DNA from: Colias croceus | Taxonomy: Eukaryota; Arthropoda; Insecta; Lepidoptera; Pieridae | Assembly (NCBI RefSeq): GCF_905220415.1 | Contig: NC_059546.1 | Location: 3,100,001 to 3,164,000, forward strand | DNA length: 64,000 nucleotides | Direction of reading: 5' to 3' | Shown here: positions 23,145 through 35,441 of the stretch, in pieces | Layout: every line of letters starts with the position of its first letter | How positions within the stretch are numbered: position 1 is the first letter of the stretch | Position numbers and translations under genes: made by a program | The notes under the pieces: model-generated | Databases searched by the model: none | What the model saw: the letters and a program-made list of their open reading frames with translations, nothing else | Told to the model about the DNA's origin: nothing

Positions 23145-23590
23145 CTAATATTAGTTATAAATGCGAAAGTAACTCTGTCTGTCTGTCTTACTTAATCACG
23201 CCTAAACTACTGAACCAATTTGCATGAGGTATGGAGATATTTTGATACTCGAGAAAGGACATAGGCTACCTTTTATTGCGAAATATGTACCACGGGCGAA
23301 GCCGGGGCGGACCACTAGTTTAGTATATTTCATTTGCATAGTCCTACGTTTTACTTTGGAGCATTATTTTACAACACATTGTCATTATTACCTATCACTA
23401 CATTGTATAGAGAAGTCCCGTGTCCCCTAGTCGGGTAAGGGGCAGGTGCATTACTCACACATCTGTTTCACTGATTGATTTTCTTTTAGGGACAAGTAGG
23501 TGATCAGCCTTCAGTGTCCTGCCAGACCGAGACATTTTTTTTCCTTGTTCTACGCTCAACCACTGTACCAAGGAGGTGGTCTACTACATA
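23145..23590. repeat. Two adjoining interspersed repeats
   Basis: 23145-23325 runs from 'ccatactaatattagttata' to 'cgggcgaagccggggcggac', the reverse orientation of the copy at 51300-51490. 23415-23590 is a second family beginning 'tcccctagtcgggtaagggg'. A short third fragment is at 23920-23975. No gene seen to 24880. Confidence 0.55.
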
Positions 23591-24883
23591 GTATACCATA
23601 ATATAAAACAAATTTGCTTTCCACTGTCTGTCTTTCTATGCCTTAGTACCGACTTTTTCGTTTTTTTATGTTATGTACTAAACTCTGTGTACCATGAAGA
23701 ATATAATGGCTTTGCAGCTTAGATATTTCAAACTATGCAACCAATCGTCATTTGTTTTTTGAATAAATACAAGTGATTTGTAAATAAAATGCAATTGCAA
23801 CCATGCGATGCTGGGATGGATAGTGATCCATCCCAGCTTCTAATAATGACTAATAATGCCTAGTGAGTCATAGAACCAATTTCTTTTCTAAAATTCCTTT
23901 AAGTATGAGGATGGTTTTATGGAGTGAAAGCGCAAACATGTACCATGGGTGAAACCGGGGCAGACCATTAGTATTTTTATAAATACCAATTTATAATCTA
24001 ATCTGCTATATAAGAATCTGTTGAATAATACAGATGAGCAATTTTGTGGATATATTTAATTATCATACAATTGTTTCTTGTCGCTCATGTGCGTATTGTC
24101 CTAAGACAGACCAGTTTGACGGTATATGTATTTTTTTGCCAGGAAAAGGCTAGTATGGTAGAAAAAAATAAATATTAGAAATTTTCAAATTTAATTTGAT
24201 TATTTTAACGGTTTTAATGAAGACAGTACAGGATGTCTAACTGTCTAGTCAGTCCATCGGTCACATCTTTTTACTTAAATTAAAAATATATAACAAACAA
24301 AAATTATACTATTTTATTTGAGACATATCTGTAGGATATACCCACAGAGTAATAAATTACAAAATGAATAATTAAAATATATTTAAAATAGAAAAGTACT
24401 ACTTACATTTTATAGTGTCTTGTGAATAAAACTCTCTTAAACTTCTCTATATTTTCTTTTCTCATACAATAACACATACAGTAATACTGTGTTCGGCGTA
24501 GAATGTCTTGAACAGTATTATGTACTCCGTAGATATATTGCAACAATAAATTATTGATTTCTACGGAATGCGCGTTGACCATGTTAAATCCCAACAGGCT
24601 TCTCTATACGATATTTAAATCAGTTCCTTTTTTATTCACAAACAATCAGCTGCGGCGGTCTTAGTTTCAAGTAAGACCCAAGTAACAATAGGTTTTGGGA
24701 AAATTCAACGAGAAATTCAATAAGTAGGTTTGTTTTTCCAATTATTGGAAAAATCAATGGGCTTCAAAATCAAATTTCACAAACCGCGATCAACGTTCAC
24801 TGTAATCTGCCATTTATTTAATAAAATAAAGAAATGGTACACGTATTGTTGAAAGAAGTTGTTCTCAAATAAATGGCTTTCAG

Positions 24884-25012
24884 GTTCAAGATGAGTTCGT
24901 TCACCGTATGATGAAACTCACGAAAAGAATTAGGAAAGAAGTCGAAGATGAAACGCTACTCTTTGATGAAACAAGGATGAAACGTATAATTCGCGAAAAG
25001 TCACAAAATTGA
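24884..25012 (+). CDS. Orphan exon-like open frame, 42 codons, unidentified
   Basis: A good acceptor (GGCTTTCAG) is followed by an open frame that reads VQDEFVHRMMKLTKRIRKEV, then EDETLLFDETRMKRIIREKS, then QN and a TGA. The composition is strongly protein-like (charged helix) in an AT-rich desert. I do not recognise it, and find no convincing upstream exon. It may be a terminal exon of a gene whose other exons I missed, a retro-fragment, or chance. Confidence 0.25.
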   Translation, partial: VQDEFVHRMMKLTKRIRKEVEDETLLFDETRMKRIIREKSQN

Positions 25013-25295
25013 CTTACAAATATTGCGACTTGAGATAGCGCTATGTTAATTTGTGCAGGTATGACAGAGACAAATTATACTTTCGTTATGTCAAGATCAT
25101 AATAATAAGACATGTAAAATTAAACGACAGTTGAAATCACGTCAACACTGCTTCGTTTCACGTTTAAAGTTATAACAATTCTTATTAGCTTAGTGATTCA
25201 AAAACAAATAATTTAAATAATCGAAGAAGTAAGGTTCATAGTTTTTAAATTTGTAAGCGTCATGCAAAATAAAATAATACATACTATTATAAGTA

Positions 25296-25933
25296 CAGGC
25301 GGATTAAGAAAAGCTGGCATCTTCACAGTACATACACTGCAATTTTACTATACAGCATGTTCAAAAATAAATGCGACTCTAGTTTAATTGTAGACTTGAA
25401 TTGTAAAATGGGTGCGTTTTGGATAAACATAATTATGAAAGCTCTCATAATTTATATGTAAAATAAAAATTTAAAAGTAACTCAATCTATGAACTTAATT
25501 ATTTATTCTCATAAATAATCAATAATTGTACTATAGTATTGAAAATCTTTTCTTTTTTATCAAATAATAAATAAAATTAATGTAATTTTCAAAATAACGA
25601 TAAAAACAATACAAATAACACTTACTCTCACTCCCAAGAAACAATACAAGCTAGCACGTAAGAAATAAGGCTATGTTAAAATAAAAGCTGTTTTATTCAG
25701 CTATATATAAAAATTTTAACTTAGGTACGCTGTTTACATTACCGTTTACAGTTTACAAAACAAAACTTATTAAAATGATTACATAATTTAACCTAGATAA
25801 AGTAAAAAAATATTCTAATCAGACTTTTCATGATGCGTATGTAGTATGACGTCACGCCACGCACATCTTCACAGATACTACACATTTGCAATGTGTAAAT
25901 GAGTTGACGTTCCAGCTCTTCTTAATCGGCCTG
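25296..25933 (+). mobile_element. Tc1/mariner-type MITE, copy A (638 bp)
   Basis: Ends CAGGCGGATTAAGAAAAGC and its inverted counterpart ...GCTCTTCTTAATCGGCCTG, flanked by TA on both sides. The interior matches, in reverse orientation, the element at 39602-40427, including a TGACGTCA-like block and an 'actcccaagaaacaa' block. No ORF. Confidence 0.7.
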
Positions 25934-27516
25934 TACTAACAAGCTCCAGGCTCCTTGCCTTGACTTTCCCATACTTAGTTGAATCACGCAGAGCGCACTA
26001 TATTTTAATGCATTTGAATTAAGTACATATTTGTAGTACTAGTACTAGGATGAATTAAGAATGGGACTTGAACTAGATTAAAATTGTAGAAAGAAATTGT
26101 AATTTAATGAAAACATTAAAAAAATAAACCCTATAAAAGCAAAAGCACATCTACAATATAGTTCTATGTTCATTAAAAATACAATCAAAATAATAAAAAG
26201 TGCTATACCTTTTGCTTAATTGAATAAAGTATATTGTTTGCCATCCCAAGAGTCTGTTGTGTATTTAAATTTATAATATCAAATTAGACTGGGATAAGCG
26301 ATATGATTATAATAATAATATGCGATATATATGCGCTAAGGATATGTGATACCGTCTTGAGTCCCAACAACAATAGTATAGAGCGAGTGTATTGCACAAA
26401 TTGCATAGTGCGCATCGTAGGCAGATGAGCTATAGATACTATATAGATGTGTGTGTGACAAATAGGGATGGGTAGATATCAATTGCGTGTTGAACTATCG
26501 ATAAGTTATGTAAATAAATATGTATCATAAGTAAATTTTATGTTCAATAAGTTATTAAAGGTAAAATATATGAATAAAGTATAAATATGTAATTTTAAAT
26601 TTCTTAACCAACTGAATAAAGTTTGTTTATTCCATTTGAATATTAAATATTATATAAGAAATTTTCTTGTATTAATTATAAGAACTTTAAAAAAATATGT
26701 TTGATTTGAATATCAGAAAAACGTGAGTACTTTATAAATAATAAAGTTAATAAAATAAAAGATCGGGTTTAGTGCTATTTATTTAATAATAAATCAAACA
26801 ATAATAATAATGTTTTAAAAATGGTAAAAAATATTAAGGAATAATTAATAATTTAAAATGATAATATAATAAATAATATTAATAATTTTTTTATTTAATT
26901 TTATCCATTCTACTATCAAAATCTTCAAAATCAATTTAGCGGTTCAGAAAATATATCATAACATTACATACTTTACATTTACACTATAATACATTCGCAT
27001 TCATAATTTAGAAAGTGTATCATACAAAACACACCACAAATTTATTTATAATACATTTTTAAAAGAGTTTTAATTTTAAAGTTAAATAAATAATTTGTTA
27101 AAATATAGTTCTTCTAGTAAACTTTATATCGAGTACAGCGTTGGTCAGGTTACATCACTACGATCACGTGGCGGCAGTGAGGCGCGCGAGCGAGCCTGCG
27201 CGTGTCCGCCTCCCACCTACTCTTCACCCCCGCGATGCTAGATTTATTTTCATCAAATTATGTATAACAATCGACTTACTGATGAAATGTGATAGTGGAT
27301 TTCAATTTTGTGTATTTTCTAGTATCGTTTTTGCAAGATAGAACTGCACATTTCACCACGTTTATTCGTAAATATGAAAAAAATCCAGAGCAACGCACTT
27401 CGTGAGCACTCAACCACGACTGCGAGCGCTCGCGGCGGGAGTGTCGTGTTGTTCCCACCTGTGCCTACTGTTCCCACTTGGTTGTTCGCACTCTATTTAT
27501 AGTATAAATACTCTAA
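25934..27516. other. AT-rich intergenic stretch, no gene seen
   Basis: Mostly low-complexity A/T sequence. A short GC-rich, CpG-containing patch at about 27165-27235 stands out but holds no supported ORF. Confidence 0.5.
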
Positions 27517-27803
27517 TGCCTCCTCCACACTACTCGCGAAGTTCCTCGGCGAAGTACTCGGCCGAAGTTGACTGAAGTCCGCGGTGCTACACTACACACT
27601 CGTTCAACTTCGCGAGGAGCCCATACGTTCATATTCAGAACGAACTTCAGGTTACTTCGTGCCCTTTGACTCGGGCGCAAAACCGACAACAAACGGAAGT
27701 CGGCCGTGGCGAGGTAAAGTTGGACGAAGTAAGCCGAAGTGCCTCTCTACATTATTCTATTCGTCTAACCTCGTTCAACTTCGCGAGTAATGTGGAGGAG
27801 GCA
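27517..27803. mobile_element. PIF/Harbinger-type MITE, 287 bp
   Basis: Terminal inverted repeats TGCCTCCTCCACACTACTCG and TGCCTCCTCCACATTACTCG (reading each inward), continuing as CGAAGTT, with flanking TAA duplicated (27514-27516, 27804-27806). GC-rich interior with repeated CGAAGT motifs; no coding function. Confidence 0.75.
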
Positions 27804-28390
27804 TAAGAGTCCCAACTTTACGTATTTTTTTTTTTGAAATGAAACTTCTGTCGCGTCATAGCAACACCGTCACGTCATTGAGTAAGGCGACGATTTTGGT
27901 TTCTATGAATCTTGCCAAAGAAGTTTCGCTTCTGACACGTGTGCTCGGCACCATTCTGCACACACGCCCTTTTTTTTGATAAGGCATTAGGCAAAGGTTT
28001 TTTTCTAGCCATACGTAGCAATGCTTCAAAATTTCAAAATGTTCAATTTTTTTTCCGTTATGGCAAGAAGATATAACTATTGTCAAGGTTCATAATGACC
28101 TCAGTCAGACGTTGACATCATTTGACATTTGATGGATGGTATTTGACATTTTATCTGAATACCTACCTACCTACTCAATACTAGTTTTCTGATTTCTCTG
28201 CGAATTATAGTTGAATAGAGAGAAATTTCACTACACTAATATCATAGGATTTTACATTATATTGGATGTGATATCATCATACATACTTATTAAAAACCAT
28301 CTTTAAAACGGCATTGGAAGTGATACAGAAATAAAGCTTTGAGTTTTGACGTACCTAGTTGTGTAAAGTATAAACACTAGGGTATTTATT

Positions 28391-28510
28391 TTGAAGTTTG
28401 AAATCAACATATTTCGTATTTTCTGCTGGCATCATAATGTTTATCTACTTTATCTGGCATCTCATTTGATTTTGTTATTATTGAACAGTATCAGAGACTG
28501 TAAAAGTGAG
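28391..28510 (+). other. Probable 5' UTR exon of the TMUB-like gene
   Basis: A consensus donor (GTGAG, then GTAAGA) ends at 28510 and the first coding exon opens with an acceptor at 28861, so an untranslated exon is likely here. Its 5' edge is not visible; the listed start is only a bound. Confidence 0.4.
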
Positions 28511-28867
28511 GTAAGAAATATCCATTTGATTGTCGCCTTGTACATGACCTTGACTCATGTTAATATACAAAAATTACAAAAAAATATATGATGGAATCTT
28601 ACATTTTTGATTTTTGTAAGAAGCATTTATTTTGGGCTCAATATTTTATGGACCTAGTATATAACATAACAATGATAAATTCATCATTACTATTGGGTGT
28701 TTTTCCATTAATCTTTCTAATTTATGCTTCTCCATGCAAGAAATGCATTCCATTGTGACCTTCTTTGACTAGTTATAACAATAATTGTATTTCCCAAATT
28801 TGTTTTTGTATGTTTAAACAACATTTGCTAAATAATATGAGAAACAATTTCTTAATTTTAGATCACA

Positions 28868-31800
28868 ATGACTTTGATAGAGGGTGTTGGTGATGAAGTT
28901 ATACAGTTTATGATAACTGTGTTAGTGATAGTCGTTGCGTCATTAGCCTGGTGGTCGACAAATTCTAGACCAGACAGATATAGAACAGTTTTGCTTATGA
29001 GATCTCGTCCCACCCATCCGGTTACAGTCAGTATAAGAACAAGTAAGTTCTTTATAAACTTCCGCTGACTGCTTTTTAACTGATATTGCTTGTTATTCTA
29101 ATCAACCTTTATCATTAGTATCATAAATATCTACTTAGAGTGTCAAAATAATATTTTTCATTTCAGGATCAATTATGCCAAGTCCTAGTCCACCAGTTAA
29201 TAACACTCCGCCAGCACCTGCTCCCGAACCAATAGGTAAAAGATTATTAAAAAAATATAGTTTCTTTTTATGATTAATTTTTAAAAATCAGTGGATTTGT
29301 TAATAGCCATAACTAAAACTGGGATTTCAAATTTAATTTCATTAATTTGACCAAGTTTCCTGTATTTTTAGCAAGCAGTTCAACATCAAATAACAGTAGT
29401 GGGAATAGAGTGATTCCTATACAAGAGATGGATAGCATTGTGGACGCAGACATGGCCATGTTGGACAATAATCGCCTTCATTTCTATAGACTGATAGATG
29501 GTATGACTTGATTGTAAAAAATGTATATGTGTCTTTAGGCTGGTTGCAGAGCTTGACCGACCGTCAGTGCGTACCGTCGGTCCTGACGATACGCATCAAC
29601 TATTGTATGACTATGACACTAATGCGCATGACAATACACGTGCGTATGGTCGGTCTAGCTATGAAAGGTTTTATGAATTTCCATACATATGACAAGCGCG
29701 ACTGACGTACGCACTGACGGTCGGTCAAGCTCTGCAACCAACCTTAAGCTAAATTTAAGCTTTGAATTAGGTTTGGTGGAATATTTATAAAGTGTTGAAG
29801 TGAAGTAAATAAAAATAGCTACAATATAATTATAAATTATGGCAAAAGTGACTTAAGCGATAAAAAATTTGTTTTTATTACCTATTCATTATAAAAGTAC
29901 TTATTCTGTAAAGTAACACATAAATATTTTTTTTTTTAATTTATTTAAAAAAAACTTCATTTTAGCGCCAACTACCTCACAGACGTCAACAGAAACCTCG
30001 TCAGTAGAGACGGAGAGCCAAGAGGAGATGGAGCCGGCCAGTGAGGCTCAAATCAGAGAAATGGACAGCATTGTTAGTGCTATGGAAGCTGATATGACCG
30101 TTCACAATGGTAATATTGTCAGTCAATAATTTTCTTTTTAATTGCGTTTTTTTTTGCATTATTATCAATTACGTTGGAGTTATGAGAAAATTATATACAT
30201 TTATGAATTTTTACTTATTATTGGTGTACATAATACACTCACCGGCACGGAATCTTGGCCACTTCAAATTTCTGCGAAAAATTACACTATTTCTTTTCCA
30301 CTACAAAATCAATAAAAATTTAATCAACACTAGTTAATGTAATATGTTTACAAACTTTTAGTAATAATTGGAAGTTTATAAGAAGTTCTACAGCGTAGAT
30401 ATGAATTAAACAAGAATTTACGCTTTTCCTGCGAATTTTAAATGATTTCTTTAAAAAAATCACAAAAATTAGAAAAAAGCGTTTCCATAAAAAAAATTCA
30501 ATCTTTTATTACTGGGTGTTTCCTTCTCTTGCCTGAAACACTGCTTACATCCTTTCTGGCATACTCTAGAATACATTTTTGATGTCCACTTGAGCTATAG
30601 TGTACCAAACGGCCCTAGCTGTATTTCTAAGCTCATCTTACATTGGTGGTGGGTTGAAATCGAACTTTATGTTTCTTTTAAGCATGTTCCAGATGTGTTC
30701 TATTGGATTAAGATCCGAGCTACGAGCTGGCCACTCCAATTTTTCAATAATAACCTCTTGAAGGTACTCTTATACGCTTCGTACGACATGCGGACGTGCG
30801 TTAAAGTGTATTAGTAGCAATCTTTCTTCACTGATAAACCTGTTATAGGGCTGAACATGTTTTTGGAGAATTTCCTCGACGTACCTGATCAAATTTAAGT
30901 CATTACTTACGATAAATAACACCACACGAGCATCCAAACTTATACCTCCCTATACCATTATTGACCCTCCATGGAAAATCGCCGTTTGAGTTGTGGTGAT
31001 GGATGAAAACCTCTCTTATCGTCTCCGCTATACTGACTCTTGGCTATCAGAAGCTCGTAAAGTGCCTCGTCACTCATCTGTGAACACCACACGAGCGCAC
31101 TGGCTGTGGGTCCAGTTTTCATGTTCTCGCGCAAAACGAAGACGTGCTTCTCTGTGATGTCTGAGGAGTTCTGTACGGCGTGCTGGTCTGCAAAAATTCA
31201 AATTAACTTCCTTCATTAGTCTCCTCACTGATTGCTCACCCAAATTTATTGTCCTGGTGTTTTGGAGCCGGTGGCGTATCTCAAAAACTTTCAGAAAGCC
31301 ATTTCTGAGTATCTCTTGACCAATAAACCGGTCTTCTCGAGCTGATGTGCACCTCACGCTTCCACTTCCTGGTCTGCACGTGTAGCTGCCAGTCTCCTGC
31401 TATCTTTTTCATGCATAGTGCATAGCTGAACGTCGTACTTACTGTACATTAGGTACTTTATGTTGTGGCAGTCTTTGGTCTAATATTGTGATGGCCTGTG
31501 CAGGCTGTTGAGATGTTAACGGCATATTCTATTGTTTGTTATGATCATTGACTACAGCACAACAATAACAATATCTTAAAACGGCATAACCGATATCGAA
31601 AAAAGTTTAAAACGAACAATTCGTAACTTCGGCTTAACCGCACAAATCACAAATTTCGACTAACTCTTAAAAAGTGGTAAAAGATTATTCTCAAACTTAA
31701 TGATTTCTTGACATAAAATTAAAGAAATAATATGTTAACATATCTGTATACAAAAAAATCGTGAAAAGCACTTCAAACATTTTTTATCGGCAAATTTGTA

Positions 31801-34733
31801 AGTGGCCAAGATTCCGTGCCGGTGAGTGTATTATATGATTAAACATAAGATGCTTACAGCATTGATATGTAACAAGATTTGTAGTTTATTAGAATACTAG
31901 ATTTCCGCCTGCGGCTTTCCCTGCGTTTTCAAATAAAAACCGCATAGTTCCCATTCTCGTGGGATTTCCGGGATAAAACCTATCCTATGTGTTAATCCAA
32001 GTTATCTTCTATATGTGTGCTTAATTTCATTGTAATCGGTTCTGCGGTATTTCCGTGAAAGAGTAAAAAACCCACACACACACATCCTCACAAACTTTCG
32101 CATTTATAATAATAAGTAGGATAGGATTGTTTACTTTAATAAAATTCCAAAGAAGTTTTGCTGATGACTGTACAATAATATATTTGTATCTATTTTTAAT
32201 TAAGGTCATGTTGATATTGACTTTTATCTATGTAAGAACTTGCATTCCGTAAAGTTATTATTTTATTAGAACATTCAGAGCGAGTGCTGAATAAACAATA
32301 TTCTATTTTTTTGATACATTGAAAGTGAGCACTATATTTTGATACAGTATTCAATATTAGTTAACAATAAGTTATATCATCTAGAGAGAAATACAACGGA
32401 AACTTCCACAAGTAGTATGAAGAAAGAGGAAAGTTCACAAAACACAGCCGAAGTTACTACAAATGAAGGCCCAAGTAGTTCTACTAGTGAAGCAGCGGAA
32501 ACAAAACATTCAAATAAGATTTTGATCAAGTTAAAATACCTGAACGACACTTTGAAAGAAGTGGAAGGGAGTCTTGATGAGCTATTGAAGGATTTTAAAT
32601 GGTAAGTTGTTAATTCCTTTTTATTTTCTCTTCAGAACAACAAGACCAACTGTATTAATTTTAATATATCCAATGCACTGTAGAATTTTATGGGTGAATT
32701 AAGTAATTTCTAATCCTGTACATGTTCCAGGATCCATCTTTGCCAAAAGAATCATTTGCCTATCCTCGCGTGCAGTAGTTTTTCATGGTCGAGCTTTTCT
32801 AGGCACTTGATAGGAAGTACCATGCTCTTTTAAATAAACTATAGCATTGAATATCTTTTTATCGAACACTCTAAATGATTTGCAATTTTCCTGTAACTCC
32901 AGTTTTTGTCAAAATGTAAACTTAAAATTATTTTTCTTGTTGATGGGTCACAAATCTTACTTTTACCCATTTATACTGCAAAGCAAATTAATTTTCAGAA
33001 ACTTTTAGATGGAATGTTTAAAAACCGTGCAAATATTTGTAGAAGAAAAAAATATTGGCGGCATTTCAACAGGTTTTGACTTTGGAACACTCGAACCATG
33101 CTGTTTCTAATTTGTTGTCCAGACTGAAAATACTCGGAAATCAGACTTCACTTAAAGTTGTTTAATTTTATTAATTTAAGCTAACGTTTGATTAAAATTA
33201 AGCAATTTCTTATAAAACTAGATAAACGGGTGTTCTATTACATATGAAATAATACTTATTAATCTCTAATACGTTAATACATAAATGTTAAATGAATTTG
33301 ATGACTACTTCATCGTGTTACGAGTTTCTAATTAAACGTCCACCACTGTATATACGTATTTCTAAATGCCCAATAAAGAAAAAAAATAGCTCCAATGTAA
33401 AATAGCTCAGTCAGCTTTCGTAAAACAAACTGGACTTGTACAAGTTGTAATTGCCATCAATGAATCTAAAGTCGATTTGACGTAATGGCATATTTTTTTA
33501 TTATTTTATTGACTTAGATAAAAAAAAATTCAGCACATTCAAATGAAGTTTCTAAGGATTGTGAGTGTCTATGTGTCTGTGCGCAGGCGCCACTTCGCGG
33601 CCGAGCTGTCCTCCGAGAGCCGCGTGCGTCTGATCTTCAACGGGCGCGTGCTCGTGGACGAGGCGGCGACGCTGCGCGCGTGCGGGCTGCACCACCGCGC
33701 CGTCGTGCACTGCCTCGTGCACCCCAAGCGCGCGCAGGTGAGCGCACACACTACACTGCTCTACCTTTTTATTTATTGTAGATAGGGATGCGCTTGACCA
33801 CAATCTCTAGGTACAGCTTATATATGAATCCATAGGCTCCTGAATTAGTTAAATACTGTGTCTCAGGAGCCAGTGGCTTCTCCCATTAATTTCGAAACAG
33901 TATACCTACGTTATACAAAAGAAAATTTAAAAAATAACAAATAAAGGTAAGTGGCAAGCACTTTAATGTTTGTGTGTGTATATGTGTGAGCGTGTGTGGG
34001 AGTGTGTGTGTGTGTTATGGAAAGCTAAGATGTGGTCTAAGATGGTACGCGCTTCCACCGCTTCCTTCCGCTTGAAGACCCCCAAATTGTACTTTAGCAA
34101 AGGTTTAATGTATTTATTTCTATAAATACATATAACATTTTTTAACAGCAACAACGGCAAGCGGAACCAGCTGCGGCGACCCACGAGCTGATAACCGAAG
34201 CCCCAGCCGCAGAACGGACATGGGACTTGGAGAATATACTGATGACGCTCGTTAGTGTTGCCCTCACCGTTGTGTGGTTCTTCAGGTATTGGACTTTTAG
34301 AAATACAAATTCGAATTGTATTGATACATGAATATGTTAATGCTTCATTGTTAATATTATGTTATTCAATTCAAATTTATCGAACGATGGCAAAAAATAT
34401 TATGTGTTTGCAATATATATTATATATTGATTGAGTGGGTAAAGTGAGGGTTGCCAGTGAAAAAAAATATTAAATGTATTGAATTTTTTTTCTTTTAAAT
34501 ATTTCGTCTTTTAAATAAAAAAAGTGACATTTAAATAATTGCAATTGCAAGAATTCATGTGTTCACTAGTTTCTTGTTTTTACAGATGTGAATATTCAAA
34601 CATGTTTACCGCAAGCGCGAGCGTAGCTCTGTTCGGGCTGACAGTCTTCTATAGTGTTGCCATCTTCGGCCTCTACTTGTCCGATACATTCCACTTCGAC
34701 CGACGACCGCCACAACAAATACCCAACAACTGA
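28868..34733 (+). CDS. TMUB1/2-like transmembrane ubiquitin-like protein, eight exons
   Basis: Coding exons: 28868-29042, 29167-29235, 29372-29500, 29966-30109, 32385-32601, 33587-33737, 34149-34285, 34586-34733; total 1170 nt, 389 aa. Residues about 10-28 form an N-terminal membrane segment (VIQFMITVLVIVVASLAWW). A Ser/Thr/Glu-rich linker carries two copies of EMDSIVxA on separate exons. A ubiquitin-like fold spans about 216-295 (ILIKLKYLNDTLKEVEGSLD ... VRLIFNGRVLVDEAATLRAC). Two C-terminal membrane helices follow (about 324-341 and 351-371). This layout is that of TMUB1/TMUB2, endoplasmic reticulum membrane proteins linked to ER-associated degradation and shuttling. The UBL has no C-terminal Gly-Gly, so it is not conjugated. 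The intron 30110-32384 holds a dead Tc1 element. Confidence 0.85.
29538..29743. mobile_element. TTA-flanked MITE, 206 bp, in a TMUB-like intron
   Basis: Long inverted ends: GGCTGGTTGCAGAGCTTGAC at the left and, read inward, GGTTGGTTGCAGAGCTTGAC at the right, continuing as CGACCGTCAGTGCGTAC in both. Flanked by TTA on each side. Non-coding, strongly foldable. Confidence 0.7.
30236..31828 (-). mobile_element. Tc1-like element, 1593 bp, inactive
   Basis: Ends CACTCACCGGCACGGAATCT are exactly inverted at the right side and continue to CTTGGCCACTT; flanking TA dinucleotides at 30234-30235 and 31829-31830. It lies in the fourth coding intron of the TMUB-like gene and is antisense to it. Length is standard for Tc1. 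Confidence 0.85.
30590..31357 (-). pseudogene. Broken Tc1 transposase
   Basis: The N-terminal half is open at 31357-31070: TSAREDRFIGQEILRNGFLK, then VNLNFCRPARRTELLRHHRE, up to VVFTDE with the first catalytic Asp. A stop follows at once. Downstream fragments in shifted frames keep EYLQEV, LEWPARSSDLNPIEHIWNML with the third catalytic acid. The usual HDNARPH reads HFNARPH, so the second catalytic Asp is lost. Several frameshifts: dead. Confidence 0.85.
31895..32130. repeat. Interspersed repeat ('ttccgcctgcggctttccct' family)
   Basis: Same family and orientation as 51100-51300: cytosine-rich head, 'gggataaaacctatcctatg', 'ttcattgtaatcggttc', a CA run, and the tail 'tttcgcatttataataata'. Lies in the TMUB-like gene intron. 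Confidence 0.7.
32730..33348 (-). pseudogene. Remnant of a second Tc1 family: transposase N-terminus
   Basis: ATG at 32971 (minus) opens MGKSKICDPSTRKIILSLHF, then DKNWSYRKIANHLECSIK, a Tc1 helix-turn-helix. After a frameshift it resumes with YLKEHGTSYQVPRKARP, a stop, then KTTAREDRQMILLAKMDP. The right terminal repeat ...GTCCACCACTG ends at 33348 before TA. The catalytic part and the other end are missing. The end motif resembles that of the element at 48700-50443. Confidence 0.7.
33963..34018. repeat. Imperfect (TG)n microsatellite
   Basis: TG-rich run in the TMUB-like intron between 33737 and 34149. Confidence 0.7.
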
Positions 34734-35435
34734 TTCACCGAAATCATCCAATATTCAACCATAGTGTCAATGAATTAGCGGAATAGAAAGTTTTGAGTGA
34801 CAGTCGTTTTCATAGAAAATCCAAATTTATGAAAATACAGTGATATTAAATTGTACCTTCGAAACAGTGTTGCTATTCTAGAGAGAGATTTGAAATATGC
34901 ATATAAAGTGTTTTTCATTTTAATACCATGTTTGAAAATTTTGTAATAAGCATTCATTTACGGTTTCTTGCACACGGCTTATAATTTTACATTAATTAAT
35001 TAATTAAATTTTTGAGTATATTATATTGTAATTGTAACTGCACTCTGCAGTGTTAACGGTAGATTTGAAATTGTGATTTTTTGTTTAATACTTTCGTAAA
35101 AACCTATATTACACGTTAATTATATTGTAGTTAAGTTTTTGCGCTAAATTCACCGAATAAGAATTTTCTTTAATTTTTCATCCTCTTTACATAAGTTTAT
35201 GCGCGCAATTTAGTATATTTTTATTATAAAAGGGTTAATGCACTACAATGTCTATATAGTCTTTATAATAATTCACATACACACTAAATTATTTTTCGCG
35301 CAGAGTATCATTATTAGTTTATATTTTAGTGGCGTGGTGTTTATTTCTCTTTTTGTTTAATTCACTTATGTAAATATTATTTTGTACATAATATTATAAC
35401 GTAGCTTAAGTTTTTGGCGCTGTGGAATCTGGAGC

Positions 35436-35441
35436 AATAAA
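35436..35441 (+). terminator. Poly(A) signal of the TMUB-like gene
   Basis: AATAAA about 700 nt after the stop codon, followed by AT/T-rich sequence. No other strong signal lies between. Confidence 0.55.
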
